A stretch of 64,000 nt of DNA. Origin: an uncultured bacterium (lineage in GTDB: Bacteria; Actinomycetota; Coriobacteriia; Coriobacteriales; Coriobacteriaceae). This document shows positions 18,314-26,451 of this stretch, piece after piece. The stretch spans positions 1 through 64,000 of the forward strand of contig CAJMST010000001.1 in NCBI GenBank assembly GCA_905216145.1, in the 5' to 3' direction. Each line of letters opens with the position of its first letter. Positions within the stretch are counted from its first letter, which is position 1. The notes beneath the pieces are model-generated. The model saw only the letters and a program-made list of their open reading frames with translations. It had not been told where the DNA came from and ran no database searches. The position numbers were made by a program, and so were the translations under genes.

Positions 18314-19744
18314 CTACTCGCCAAAAAACTCGTTGATCTTCTGCTCGTCGACGCCAAAGAACCACGTCAGGACAAAGCCGGCGGCATAGGCAAGCAGCAT
18401 AGCGGCAACGTAGCCGAGCTGCTGGCCAGGAACGACGATCAGCAGGCCAAACAGACCGGAAACGCCCTGAGAAACCGTGCCGATGTGAAGCAGCGCCGCG
18501 AGCGCGCCGCCAAATCCGGCACCCAGGCAGGCCGTCACAAACGGACGAACGAGCGGCAGCGTAACGGCATACATCAGAGGCTCGCCCACGCCCAGGATGC
18601 CAACGGGGATGGACTCGGCGACATACTTCTTGAGCTTGGCGTTCTTGGTCTTAAAGTACAGCGCCAAACCGGCACCGACCTGGCCGCCGCCAGCCATCAT
18701 AAGGATGGGCAGCAGGTAATTGATGCCCTTGGTAGCACCGTCGGGATCGTTGAGCATAGCGTGGATCGGCGTGAGCGCCTGATGCAGGCCGACGGACACC
18801 AGCGGCAAGAAGCCTGCCGACAGGATATAGCCGCCCAGGACGCCCAGCTTCTCGAAGATAAAGGTGAGGACGCTAAAGATCGCGGTCGTCAGCCAAGCGC
18901 CAACCGGCTGGATGACAAGCATCAGAGCAAAGGCGCCGATGATGAGCACCAGCAGCGGGGACAGGAACGTATCGAGCGCGTTGGGCATGACCTTGCGAAT
19001 CTGACGCTCCATCCAGGCGAAAAACGCACCAGCGATGAGAGCCGCGATCATGCCGCCCGCTGCGGGGTTGTACTGCGCATTGGTGAGCGGCAGCAGAATG
19101 GCAGTGGCAGGATCAGCAGCGCCAGGCGCAAGCAGGGGCATGGCGCTGTTGGCGATACACATCATGCCGGCGATACCGCCCAGCGCAGCGGAGCCACCAA
19201 ACTCGCGTGCCGCGTTATAGCCCACCAAGATGGGCAGATAGGCGAAGAGGGCCCAACCCATGGAACGAATGCCCTGGTACCACCACTCGCCTGCAAGCGC
19301 GCCTGCCGTCGAGACGTTAATGACGTTGCAGATACCGTTGATGAGGCCAGCCGCAATGATGCCGGGAAGCAGGGCGACGAAGACATTGGAAATCTTCTTG
19401 AGGAAGGCCTGAACCGGCTTGGACTCGTACTTGGCCTTCTGCGCGGCCTTGTTTGTGGCCGCAGCGTCAACCACGCTCTCATCAGCAACGCCTTTCGCAA
19501 GGCCGGTGAGCTTGGAGAACTCCTCGAGCACCTTATTCACCTTGCCCGGACCCAGCACAATCTGCATCGTGTCGTCCTCGACCAGGCCCATCACGCCGTC
19601 GAGTGCCTTAATACCCTCCGTGTCGACGTTGCCCGTGTCTTTGACGGTCACGCGCAGGCGCGTCATGCACGCCGCGTTTGCCAGCACGTTGTCTTTACCG
19701 CCCAAAAGGTCCAGCAGCTTTTGAGCCAGCTCTTTGTTCGTCAT
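18314..19744 (-). CDS. murP: MurNAc-specific PTS transporter, EIIBC
   Basis: A 476-residue membrane permease that imports and phosphorylates N-acetylmuramic acid to MurNAc-6-phosphate. The N-terminal EIIB domain has the phosphorylated cysteine in NAACMTRLRVTV near residue 27 and a glucose-family fold (GGKDNVLANAAC). After a charged linker, the EIIC domain has about ten hydrophobic segments and the family's GVGEPLMYAVTLPLVRP motif. No EIIA domain is attached or adjacent, as is usual for MurP, which borrows EIIA of the glucose system. Start 19744 has AAGGAGGAGTT before ATG. It sits between murQ and mupG, which makes MurNAc or its disaccharide the likely substrate. Confidence 0.88.
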   Translation of the reverse strand: MTNKELAQKLLDLLGGKDNVLANAACMTRLRVTVKDTGNVDTEGIKALDGVMGLVEDDTMQIVLGPGKVNKVLEEFSKLTGLAKGVADESVVDAAATNKAAQKAKYESKPVQAFLKKISNVFVALLPGIIAAGLINGICNVINVSTAGALAGEWWYQGIRSMGWALFAYLPILVGYNAAREFGGSAALGGIAGMMCIANSAMPLLAPGAADPATAILLPLTNAQYNPAAGGMIAALIAGAFFAWMERQIRKVMPNALDTFLSPLLVLIIGAFALMLVIQPVGAWLTTAIFSVLTFIFEKLGVLGGYILSAGFLPLVSVGLHQALTPIHAMLNDPDGATKGINYLLPILMMAGGGQVGAGLALYFKTKNAKLKKYVAESIPVGILGVGEPLMYAVTLPLVRPFVTACLGAGFGGALAALLHIGTVSQGVSGLFGLLIVVPGQQLGYVAAMLLAYAAGFVLTWFFGVDEQKINEFFGE

Positions 19745-19801
19745 AACTCCTCCTTGTATTGGGTATCTCTTCTTGGTGTCATATCTGCTCACGCCGTGCA
19801 C

Positions 19802-20725
19802 CTATTGGGCATCGGCGTTGCCCCTCTCATGGCCACTCACCGCAGCACGGACATGGCCGCGCGCCCGCTCGAGAGCCACCGCAGCCTGCTCGACATCGCA
19901 GTCCAGCAGCACCGAGACAATAGCGGTCTTTACGTGGCCGCCGGCATCTGCAAGCGCCTGGACAGCGCGCTCGCGCGTGCAGCCGGTCGCCTCCATCACG
20001 ATGTTCTGGCCGCGCACCACCAACTTCTCGTTCGTCTGCTGCACATCGACCATCAGGTTTTGGTACACCTTGCCAATCTTGACCATGGCACCGGTCGAAA
20101 TCATATTGAGAATGAGCTTTTGGACCGTTCCCGCCTTGAGCCTCGTTGAGCCGGTCAGCACCTCGGGACCGGGCACGGGCTCAATGGCAAGATCTGCACT
20201 CTCCCCGATCTTCGACCCTTGGTTACAGGCAATTGCGATGGTCTTGCACCCAGTTGCTTTGGCGTACCCAAGGCCGCCCACCACATAGGGAGTACGACCG
20301 CTTGCTGCCAGGCCAACGACAAGATCCTTGTCCGAAAGTCCACGCTCCCGCAGGTCGCTCGCGCCAAGCTCCTCGCTGTCTTCGGCACCTTCGACAGCCT
20401 TGATAAACGCCGTCTCGCCTCCGGCAATGAGCCCGACAATCAGATCGGGTGACACACCAAACGTGGGCGGGCACTCCGAAGCGTCGAGCACGCCCAGACG
20501 ACCACTGGTGCCCGCACCCATGTAAAAGACGCGCCCGCCGCGCTCGAGTGCCTCAGCAGCCCAGTCGATTGCTGTGGCAACCTGGGGCAACACTTTCGTG
20601 ACCGACTGGACGGCACGAAGATCCTCATCGTTCATCGTCGTGACGATTTGCAGCGATGTCATCGTATCGAGGTCCATTGACCTTTGATTACGCTGTTCAG
20701 TCGTGAATTTTGTTAAATCGAGCAT
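19802..20725 (-). CDS. murQ: N-acetylmuramic acid 6-phosphate etherase
   Basis: A 307-residue lyase that removes the lactyl ether from MurNAc-6-phosphate to give GlcNAc-6-phosphate. Clear family signs are TEQRNQRSMDLDTM at the start, GRVFYMGAGTSGRLGVLDASECPPTFG in the SIS domain, GGETAFIKAVEGAEDS, VVGLAASGRTPYVVGGL and the LKAGTVQKLILNMISTGAMVKIGKVYQNLMVD block. The C-terminus ends in a small helical domain (TGCTRERAVQALADAGGHVK). Start 20725 (MLDLTKF) has GAGGTGA upstream; the open frame extends 66 codons further but out of family length. It begins 11 bp after murR and precedes murP. Confidence 0.96.
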   Translation of the reverse strand: MLDLTKFTTEQRNQRSMDLDTMTSLQIVTTMNDEDLRAVQSVTKVLPQVATAIDWAAEALERGGRVFYMGAGTSGRLGVLDASECPPTFGVSPDLIVGLIAGGETAFIKAVEGAEDSEELGASDLRERGLSDKDLVVGLAASGRTPYVVGGLGYAKATGCKTIAIACNQGSKIGESADLAIEPVPGPEVLTGSTRLKAGTVQKLILNMISTGAMVKIGKVYQNLMVDVQQTNEKLVVRGQNIVMEATGCTRERAVQALADAGGHVKTAIVSVLLDCDVEQAAVALERARGHVRAAVSGHERGNADAQ

Positions 20726-20735
20726 TTCATTCACC

Positions 20736-21587
20736 TCATCTTTCCTGTTTCTCGATGTAGTTTTGCTTAATGACATGCGTCGCCCGCTCGTAGTCGCTGG
20801 CAACGTAAGCAGCGTACAGGGCATCGACAACCATAAGCTGGGCCATACGCGAGGCCATGGCACCGCTGCGGACCAAGGGCTCGCTTGCAGCAACGCCGAG
20901 CACGGCATCGGCCATGGTGGCAAGCTTGGACGATCCGTCTACCTTGGTCACGGCAACAACGGGACAGTTGTGACGTTGAGCCTCGACGGTGCAGTCCAGC
21001 ACTTCTTGCGTTAAGCCCGAGTAGCTAAAGGCGATTGCCATATCGCCCTCATGCATGTTCTTGGCACACAGGAGCTGATCATGCCAGTCGTCGTACAGAT
21101 GGCACTCTTTGTCAACACGCATGAGCTTTTGCGCTAGATCGTGCGCGACCAAACGAGAGGCACCGATACCGAACAGATTGACCGCGCGTGCCCGCTTAAG
21201 ATGGGCCGCGCATCGCTCCAAGACGGTGTAATCGAGCGTTCGCGCCGTCGCCTCGATTGTGCGCACGTTGCTTTTCATCACCTTCCCCACGATACGTTCG
21301 ACGCTGTCGTCCATGGAGATGTCCTCGAGGGCAACGTCTTTCTTGTCACCCAAGAGCGCCAGTTCGGCAATCAGTTCGCGCTGGAACTCCTTGTAGCCCG
21401 CAAAACCCAAGCGCTTGCAAAAACGCAAAATGCTCGAGGGCGAGGAGAACGTGGCATCAGCAAGACCGCGGACGGACAGCCCGACCACCTCATGCGGATG
21501 AGCACTCACGTATGCGATGACATTGCGTTCCGCCGGACTCGCGCTGAGCTCACGCTCGCGAAGCCTTAAAAGCAATCCGTTTGCCAT
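20736..21587 (-). CDS. murR: MurR/RpiR-family transcriptional regulator
   Basis: A 283-residue regulator: an N-terminal helix-turn-helix of the RpiR type (NVIAYVSAHPHEVVGLSVRGLADATFSSPSSILRFCKRLGFAGYKEF) and a C-terminal SIS sugar-phosphate-binding domain (RARAVNLFGIGASRLVAHDLAQKL, GDMAIAFSYSGLTQEV). It most likely senses MurNAc-6-phosphate and controls its own operon, which it heads. The ATG at 21587 is preferred because GGAGG lies 8 nt upstream; an upstream in-frame GTG overlaps that site. I could not identify an operator in the ~200 bp upstream. Confidence 0.9.
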   Translation of the reverse strand: MANGLLLRLRERELSASPAERNVIAYVSAHPHEVVGLSVRGLADATFSSPSSILRFCKRLGFAGYKEFQRELIAELALLGDKKDVALEDISMDDSVERIVGKVMKSNVRTIEATARTLDYTVLERCAAHLKRARAVNLFGIGASRLVAHDLAQKLMRVDKECHLYDDWHDQLLCAKNMHEGDMAIAFSYSGLTQEVLDCTVEAQRHNCPVVAVTKVDGSSKLATMADAVLGVAASEPLVRSGAMASRMAQLMVVDALYAAYVASDYERATHVIKQNYIEKQER

Positions 21588-21686
21588 CTCAAACACCTCC
21601 GTTGAGAAGAATTAAAGACCAACGAACGATTCGTACCGGATACAAACAGCTTTTGCGGTACATTGTGCCGCATCGTGGCGCACAAA

Positions 21687-21710
21687 GGGCGAGCGTTCTA
21701 CCGCTCGCCC
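21687..21710 (-). terminator. hairpin terminator after the VanZ-like gene
   Basis: A 9-bp perfect stem GGGCGAGCG/CGCTCGCCC with a 6-nt loop lies 82 bp past the VanZ-like stop; the following T-run on the minus strand is short (TTTGTG). Confidence 0.5.
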
Positions 21711-21791
21711 CTCAAATCCGACCGCTCGGAAATACGCGCGACACAAAATAATTCAACAAGGTCGCATTATCAGAAACGGGTTTGTTACCGG

Positions 21792-22373
21792 CTAGCGCCT
21801 CGCATGGGCGCCGATCGGCCGAGTCGCATGGCGCACTAACGCCGCCGCCAGCAATACCAACAGCATGGCGGTGACATAGCCCGCAGCATCGAATCCTAAA
21901 TCGATAACGTCGAAATGCCTGCCGGGAACAAAGATCTTATGTACCTGATCGCCAACGGAGCAGGCGGCGCAAAAGAGCAATACAGGCACGCAACGGGAGC
22001 ATACGCTCCACGGACGCCTGGAAAAGCAAACCACGACCACCGAGGCGAACAATCCGACGAAGAAAAACTCTACGGTATGGGCAACGCGACGGACGTTTGT
22101 GCCCACCCACATGCGAATGGAAGCAAGTCGGCCAGACCGGACATTCGAGGCAGCCGAATCGGCGCCCCCGGTCATTCCGTTCTCTGTCTGGGCTTCACCC
22201 GTGGCATCGGCAGCCTGAACGCCCGTAGCCTGACCCTCCACCACACGCGCGGTGGACTCGCTCAGCAACGACGTCTCCACCGCATTTTGCTCCGTCAGCA
22301 CCCAGATGCCCGCCAGCGTTGCAACGAACAGAACGATCGCGGTCCATCCGATTATTTGTTTTACGCGCGCCAA
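21792..22373 (-). CDS. VanZ-like membrane protein
   Basis: A 193-residue membrane protein. A first hydrophobic segment (IIGWTAIVLFVATLAGIWVL) is followed by a ~60-residue Ala/Gly/Thr-rich loop, then the VanZ-type core RVAHTVEFFFVGLFASVVVVC with conserved His and Glu-Phe, a third segment with CAACSVGDQVHKIFVPGRHFDVIDLGFDAAGY, and a last segment. VanZ relatives affect glycopeptide tolerance or cell-envelope traits, but most have no known role. The start is a TTG at 22373: AGGAGG lies 7 nt before it, while the ATG further upstream would leave that site inside the gene. The extracytoplasmic loop is longer than usual. Confidence 0.75.
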   Translation of the reverse strand: MARVKQIIGWTAIVLFVATLAGIWVLTEQNAVETSLLSESTARVVEGQATGVQAADATGEAQTENGMTGGADSAASNVRSGRLASIRMWVGTNVRRVAHTVEFFFVGLFASVVVVCFSRRPWSVCSRCVPVLLFCAACSVGDQVHKIFVPGRHFDVIDLGFDAAGYVTAMLLVLLAAALVRHATRPIGAHARR

Positions 22374-22477
22374 GGGCCAACCTCCTTTTTTGAATATCAG
22401 CGAGTGTAGCCCCAAATGGCATCGTCACCGTATCAAAATTTGAATCGCAACAGGAAGCGACAAAGCGACGCAAACCC

Positions 22478-23083
22478 CTACCCCGCCTCGCGCATCCAGC
22501 GATCGAACGTCCCCACGCACACGCCCAGGCACTTTGCTGCCTGGCTGCGGGTAATATCGCCTGCCTCATAGCTATCGCGCACCAGCTCAAACTGAGGAGG
22601 GCACGGCTTGCGAGGTCGACCGAAACGAACCCCTCGCGCCCGCGCCGCTGCAATTCCCTCCGCCTGGCGCCGATGGATATTCTCGCGCTCCACCTGCGCC
22701 ACGTAGCTCAGCAGTTGCAGCACAATATCGGCAATCAGGGTGTTGGTCACATCCGGCGCGCCGCTGGCCCTAGCGCGCGTGTCAAGCAATGGCATGTCCA
22801 ACACCACAATGGCAACCCCGAGCTCCTTGGTGATGCGTCGCCATTCCTCAAGAATCTCGGAGTAATTACGACCAAGTCGGTCGATAGAAAGCACCACCAG
22901 CACGTCCCCGTCTCCCAGGACGTGCAGCAGCTCGCGATAATGCGGTCGATCGAAGTCCTTGCCGCTCGCATGGTCGGCATAAATATTCGCTGAGCCCACG
23001 CCATAGGCGCCCAGCGCATCCAGCTGCCGATTCAGATTCTGATCGCGCGAACTCACCCGCGCATACCCGTACACCGTCGCCAT
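22478..23083 (-). CDS. serine recombinase (resolvase/invertase family)
   Basis: A 201-residue small serine recombinase. The catalytic serine lies in YGYARVSSRDQNLNRQ, followed by DHASGKDFDRP, the arginine-bearing VLSIDRLGRNYSEIL and the long E-helix with YVAQVERENIHRRQAEGIAAAR. The C-terminal Hin-like helix-turn-helix is complete (GDITRSQAAKCLGVCVGTFDRWM). Nothing looks inactivated. The start at 23083 has GGGGA upstream. No transposase is adjacent, so it could resolve or invert a segment nearby; a dispersed AACCTGCCA repeat lies 21 bp upstream of its start. It may be left from an element that entered between rnr and smpB. Confidence 0.92.
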   Translation of the reverse strand: MATVYGYARVSSRDQNLNRQLDALGAYGVGSANIYADHASGKDFDRPHYRELLHVLGDGDVLVVLSIDRLGRNYSEILEEWRRITKELGVAIVVLDMPLLDTRARASGAPDVTNTLIADIVLQLLSYVAQVERENIHRRQAEGIAAARARGVRFGRPRKPCPPQFELVRDSYEAGDITRSQAAKCLGVCVGTFDRWMREAG

Positions 23084-23103
23084 CTCATCCCCGCTTTCTT
23101 GTA

Positions 23104-23142
23104 AACCTGCCAAAAGGGACAGGTTTATTTTGGTAGGTTTTA
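23104..23142. repeat. dispersed AACCTGCCA/TGGYAGGTTTTA repeat, copy 1
   Basis: About 40 bp with a forward AACCTGCCA, a reversed CAGGTTT and a second reversed TGGTAGGTTTTA half-site. A close copy lies at 36152-36191. It is found in the leader of the recombinase gene. Confidence 0.75.
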
Positions 23143-23259
23143 CCTCCCAAATAGCAGGAAAGCGGGCGGCCGAGCAGACGGCAAGGTAGCCACGATTCAA
23201 ATGCGAAGGGCGGTCCCGAAAGGCCGCCCTCCGCTCCCCCACCATGAGTCGGGATTTGG

Positions 23260-25395
23260 CTAATGGATAAGCTTAAAGTCCAAGTGCCCACGCGTGGTAT
23301 TGACGCGCGAGACCTCGATAATCACGCGCTGCCCCAGCTCGTAACGGGTGCCCGTGTCGGCACCTGTGAGCGTGAGCGCGTCCTCGTCGAACTCGAACCA
23401 CTCGTTGCCCAGACTCTTGATCGAAACCAAGCCTTCGACCTGCGTTAGGTCCAAGCGCACAAAAAGGCCCATGCTGCTAACCCACGAGACGGTTCCGGCA
23501 TAGCGCTCGCCCAGACGGTCCTCATAGTACTGGGCAATCTTGATCTTTTGCGTCGCATGGCTGGCGGCATCTGCCGCGCGCTCGGCATCGCTGCATGCGC
23601 GGCAGATCTGCGGCAGAATGCGCGGCAGCGACTCGCGCCCCTTGCCGATCAGCCGCGGCGTACGGACCAAGGCGTCCTTGCCGCCGAGCCGCTCATAGGC
23701 CAACTGCAGTTTGAGCACGCGGTGCACCACCAGATCGGGGTAGCGACGGATGGGACTCGTAAAGTGACAGTAGCACGGCGCGGCGAGCGCAAAGTGGCCC
23801 TCGTTGCGCGGCTTGTACAGCGCGCGCTGCATGCTGCGCAGAAGCAGCGTGTTAACGAGCGGTGCGTTGGCCGTACCGGCGGCAGCATCGACTGCAGCCT
23901 GCAGCTCATCGGGGCTCCCCAGGGCAATACCGGCAGCACGGCGATCGTCGATGATGCCTAGCTGCGCCAGCGCAACGGCGGCACCGTGCAGGCTATCGGG
24001 GCTCGGATCCTCATGCACGCGATAGCAGGCCTCGATATCACGGTCTGCCAGCCACTCTGCAACGCACTCGTTGGCGAGCAGCATAGCTTCCTCGATAAGC
24101 GACGTGGCACACGAACGCTCACGCGCCACAATCTGCACGGGCACTCCGTCCTCATCCAACAGAGCACGAATCTCGGCCGTGTCAAAATCGACCGAGCCGC
24201 GGGCGCGACGGATACGACGGCGGAGTTCGGCGAGTTCGTTAGCGGCGACAAGGAAATCGCCGAGGTCGACGTTGTAGCCGCGGGCGGCCTCCTCGCACGC
24301 AAGACCGCGCTCAAGCGCTTCCTCGCGCGAGGTCTCGGCAGCCGCAACATCCTCGGCTGCACCCTCCAGCACCGAATACTCAACCGCGCCGGCACGCACC
24401 AGCAGAGCCTCGGCGCCGTCATAGTCCATACGCACACGCGAGCGAATCACGCTGGGGTACGGATCGTAATGCCGCACGCGACCATGCGCATCGAGCTCGA
24501 TATCGACGGTAAACGCAAGACGGTCCTCGTCAGGGCGAAGCGAGCACAGGTCACAGGACAGGCGTTCGGGCAGCATGGGAAGCACGCGATCGGCCAGATA
24601 CACCGATGTCGTACGATGGCGAGCCTCAAGATCGATATGCCCGTCCCAAGCCACATAGTGTGAAACGTCGGCGATATGCACACCCAGCTTGTAGCCACCC
24701 TCGGGCGTGCGCTCCAGCGAAATGGCATCGTCAAAGTCGCGCGCGTCGACCGGGTCGATCGTGATGACAAAGCGGTCGCGCAGATCGCGGCGGAGCGGGT
24801 CCTTAAGCGCCGCGGACACATCGAGCGAAAGCCCCTCGGCCTCGTCTAGCGCGGTCTCGGGATAGCTATCGGTATAGCCGTAACGCGCCATCACATATTG
24901 AACGCCCAAATCGGGCGCGTCATCTCCGCCAATGCGGCGTTCGATCGTCACGGTGCCCGATTCCAGGCGCGTCGGGTAGGTCAAAATGCGCGCGACAACG
25001 GCATCACCCGGGTGGACACCCAGACGATCCGCCGAGGTATCCTCGGGCAAAATGAAGAAGTCGGCCTTCAAGCGCGAATCGAGCGGCTCGATCACACCGA
25101 GCGGACCGGCGGTCTGGTACGTACCCACCACGCTTATGGCTGCGCGCTCAACTACGCCCTCGATCACGGCGCGACGCTCGCCATGCGGGCTATTCTTAAT
25201 GCTCACGGCAACGGTATCGCCGTCCATGATCTCACGCTTGCCGCGACCCATGACCTTGTAGTCGCCATTCTCGGTTATGACATAGGCACTGTGCTCATGG
25301 AGCTGCACGCGCCCGGTCAGGCTCGGACGGCGTTCGCTGCGCACCGGCCCGCGCTTATTGCGAGCTCCACGCTTATGCTTGTTATTGCGCCCCAT
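23260..25395 (-). CDS. rnr: ribonuclease R
   Basis: A 711-residue 3'-5' exoribonuclease of the RNase II/R family. A basic N-terminal tail (MGRNNKHKRGARNKRGPVRS) precedes cold-shock-like domains. The RNB catalytic domain carries the Mg2+-binding DPVDARDFDDAISLE near residue 218 and the arginine-rich YCHFTSPIRRYPDLVVHR. A C-terminal S1 domain (YAGTVSWVSSMGLFVRLDLTQVEG) closes the protein, which lacks a long lysine-rich tail. The start has AGGAGGCGCC before ATG. In many Gram-positives rnr is followed by smpB; here they are ~8.6 kb apart with the mur operon, recombinase and tRNAs between. Confidence 0.96.
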   Translation of the reverse strand: MGRNNKHKRGARNKRGPVRSERRPSLTGRVQLHEHSAYVITENGDYKVMGRGKREIMDGDTVAVSIKNSPHGERRAVIEGVVERAAISVVGTYQTAGPLGVIEPLDSRLKADFFILPEDTSADRLGVHPGDAVVARILTYPTRLESGTVTIERRIGGDDAPDLGVQYVMARYGYTDSYPETALDEAEGLSLDVSAALKDPLRRDLRDRFVITIDPVDARDFDDAISLERTPEGGYKLGVHIADVSHYVAWDGHIDLEARHRTTSVYLADRVLPMLPERLSCDLCSLRPDEDRLAFTVDIELDAHGRVRHYDPYPSVIRSRVRMDYDGAEALLVRAGAVEYSVLEGAAEDVAAAETSREEALERGLACEEAARGYNVDLGDFLVAANELAELRRRIRRARGSVDFDTAEIRALLDEDGVPVQIVARERSCATSLIEEAMLLANECVAEWLADRDIEACYRVHEDPSPDSLHGAAVALAQLGIIDDRRAAGIALGSPDELQAAVDAAAGTANAPLVNTLLLRSMQRALYKPRNEGHFALAAPCYCHFTSPIRRYPDLVVHRVLKLQLAYERLGGKDALVRTPRLIGKGRESLPRILPQICRACSDAERAADAASHATQKIKIAQYYEDRLGERYAGTVSWVSSMGLFVRLDLTQVEGLVSIKSLGNEWFEFDEDALTLTGADTGTRYELGQRVIIEVSRVNTTRGHLDFKLIH

Positions 25396-25472
25396 GGCGC
25401 CTCCTAACTATCGATTGCGAACTCCAAAGAGTCTACCCAAATGATTCGCTTTCCTGCCGTCCCCTAGGGATC

Positions 25473-25506
25473 AAAAAACGGGCCGCCCCATAAGAGACGA
25501 CCCGTT
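25473..25506 (-). terminator. intrinsic terminator after ftsEX
   Basis: A 12-bp stem (ACGGGTCGTCTC with GGGGCGGCCCGT, allowing G-U) is followed by six T on the minus strand, 25 bp past the ftsX stop. Confidence 0.8.
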
Positions 25507-25530
25507 GGAAGGGATGAATTCCAGGCATGC

Positions 25531-26451
25531 CTACACGCGCAGGTAGCGACGCATGGCGATGGCAGAACCAAAGAGGCCGATAATCACGCCGACCAGAATC
25601 AGCGCAGCATAGGTCACCAGGTAGTACTGCATCGGCAGGGCAAACGACATCCAGCCGATGCTCTCCTGCAAACGCGGAATCATCAGATTGCGCAGCAGCT
25701 CCAGAACGCCGATGGAAAGCAGCGAGCCCAAAATGGCCTGCAGTACGCCCTCGGTGATAAACGGGCCACGAATGAAGCCGTTGCTGGCGCCGACCAGACG
25801 CATAATCGCAATCTCACGACGACGCGCCGTAATGGACAGGCGAATCGTGTTGTTGATGAAGATGAATGCGATAAAGGTCAGAAGGCCAACGAGCACCACG
25901 GCGGCGATGCGGATGTAGTTGGTCACCTGGAACAGGCGGCTCACTTCCTCCTGGCCGTACAGCACGCTCGCGTTGACGTCGCCGTCATCCGCGATCTTCT
26001 GGAAATCGGCATCCTTCTTGAGCTTCTTGGCCGTGCTCTCGACCTGAGACGGATCGTCCATCTCAATCGCAAACGAGGCGGGCAGCGGGTTCTGGCCGTC
26101 GAGCGCGCTCATGGTGGCGTCGGCGTTACCCGACATCTTGCTCGTGTACTCGGCCAGCGCGTCGTCCTTATCCTTATAGGTCACGGACTTGACGTTGCTC
26201 CACGTCTTGAGCTCGGCCTCAAAGGCCTGGATGTCTGCCTGATCGGCGTCATCGCTAATAAAGGCATTAATGACAACCTGATCCTCGACGGTACCGATCA
26301 CGGAGTTCAGCATCGCGGAACCCATAATGAACAGGCCGATGATAAACAGCGAAAGGAAGATCGTGATGACGGCGCCGAGCGAGGTAGTCCAGTTACGGAA
26401 GAAGTGGCTGATTGCCTCTTTGAAGGAGTAGCCCACGTTAGTTGGTGCCAT
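25531..26451 (-). CDS. ftsX: cell division protein FtsX
   Basis: A 306-residue membrane partner of FtsE that couples ATP hydrolysis to peptidoglycan hydrolase activation at the septum. An N-terminal cytoplasmic helix (GYSFKEAISHFFRNW) leads to TM1 (AVITIFLSLFIIGLFIMG), a ~110-residue extracellular domain with many charged residues, then three more segments (IAAVVLVGLLTFIAFIFINNTIRL, GPFITEGVLQAILGSLLSIGVLELL, YAALILVGVIIGLFGSAIAMRRYL) with the conserved RREIAIMRLVGASNGFIRGPF between. Its start overlaps the end of ftsE by 14 bp, so the two are translationally coupled. A good terminator follows. Confidence 0.95.
   Translation of the reverse strand: MAPTNVGYSFKEAISHFFRNWTTSLGAVITIFLSLFIIGLFIMGSAMLNSVIGTVEDQVVINAFISDDADQADIQAFEAELKTWSNVKSVTYKDKDDALAEYTSKMSGNADATMSALDGQNPLPASFAIEMDDPSQVESTAKKLKKDADFQKIADDGDVNASVLYGQEEVSRLFQVTNYIRIAAVVLVGLLTFIAFIFINNTIRLSITARRREIAIMRLVGASNGFIRGPFITEGVLQAILGSLLSIGVLELLRNLMIPRLQESIGWMSFALPMQYYLVTYAALILVGVIIGLFGSAIAMRRYLRV

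Noticed and set aside
18296..20149. 617-codon plus-strand open frame
   Set aside because: Antisense shadow of murP and murQ, whose proteins are unmistakable.
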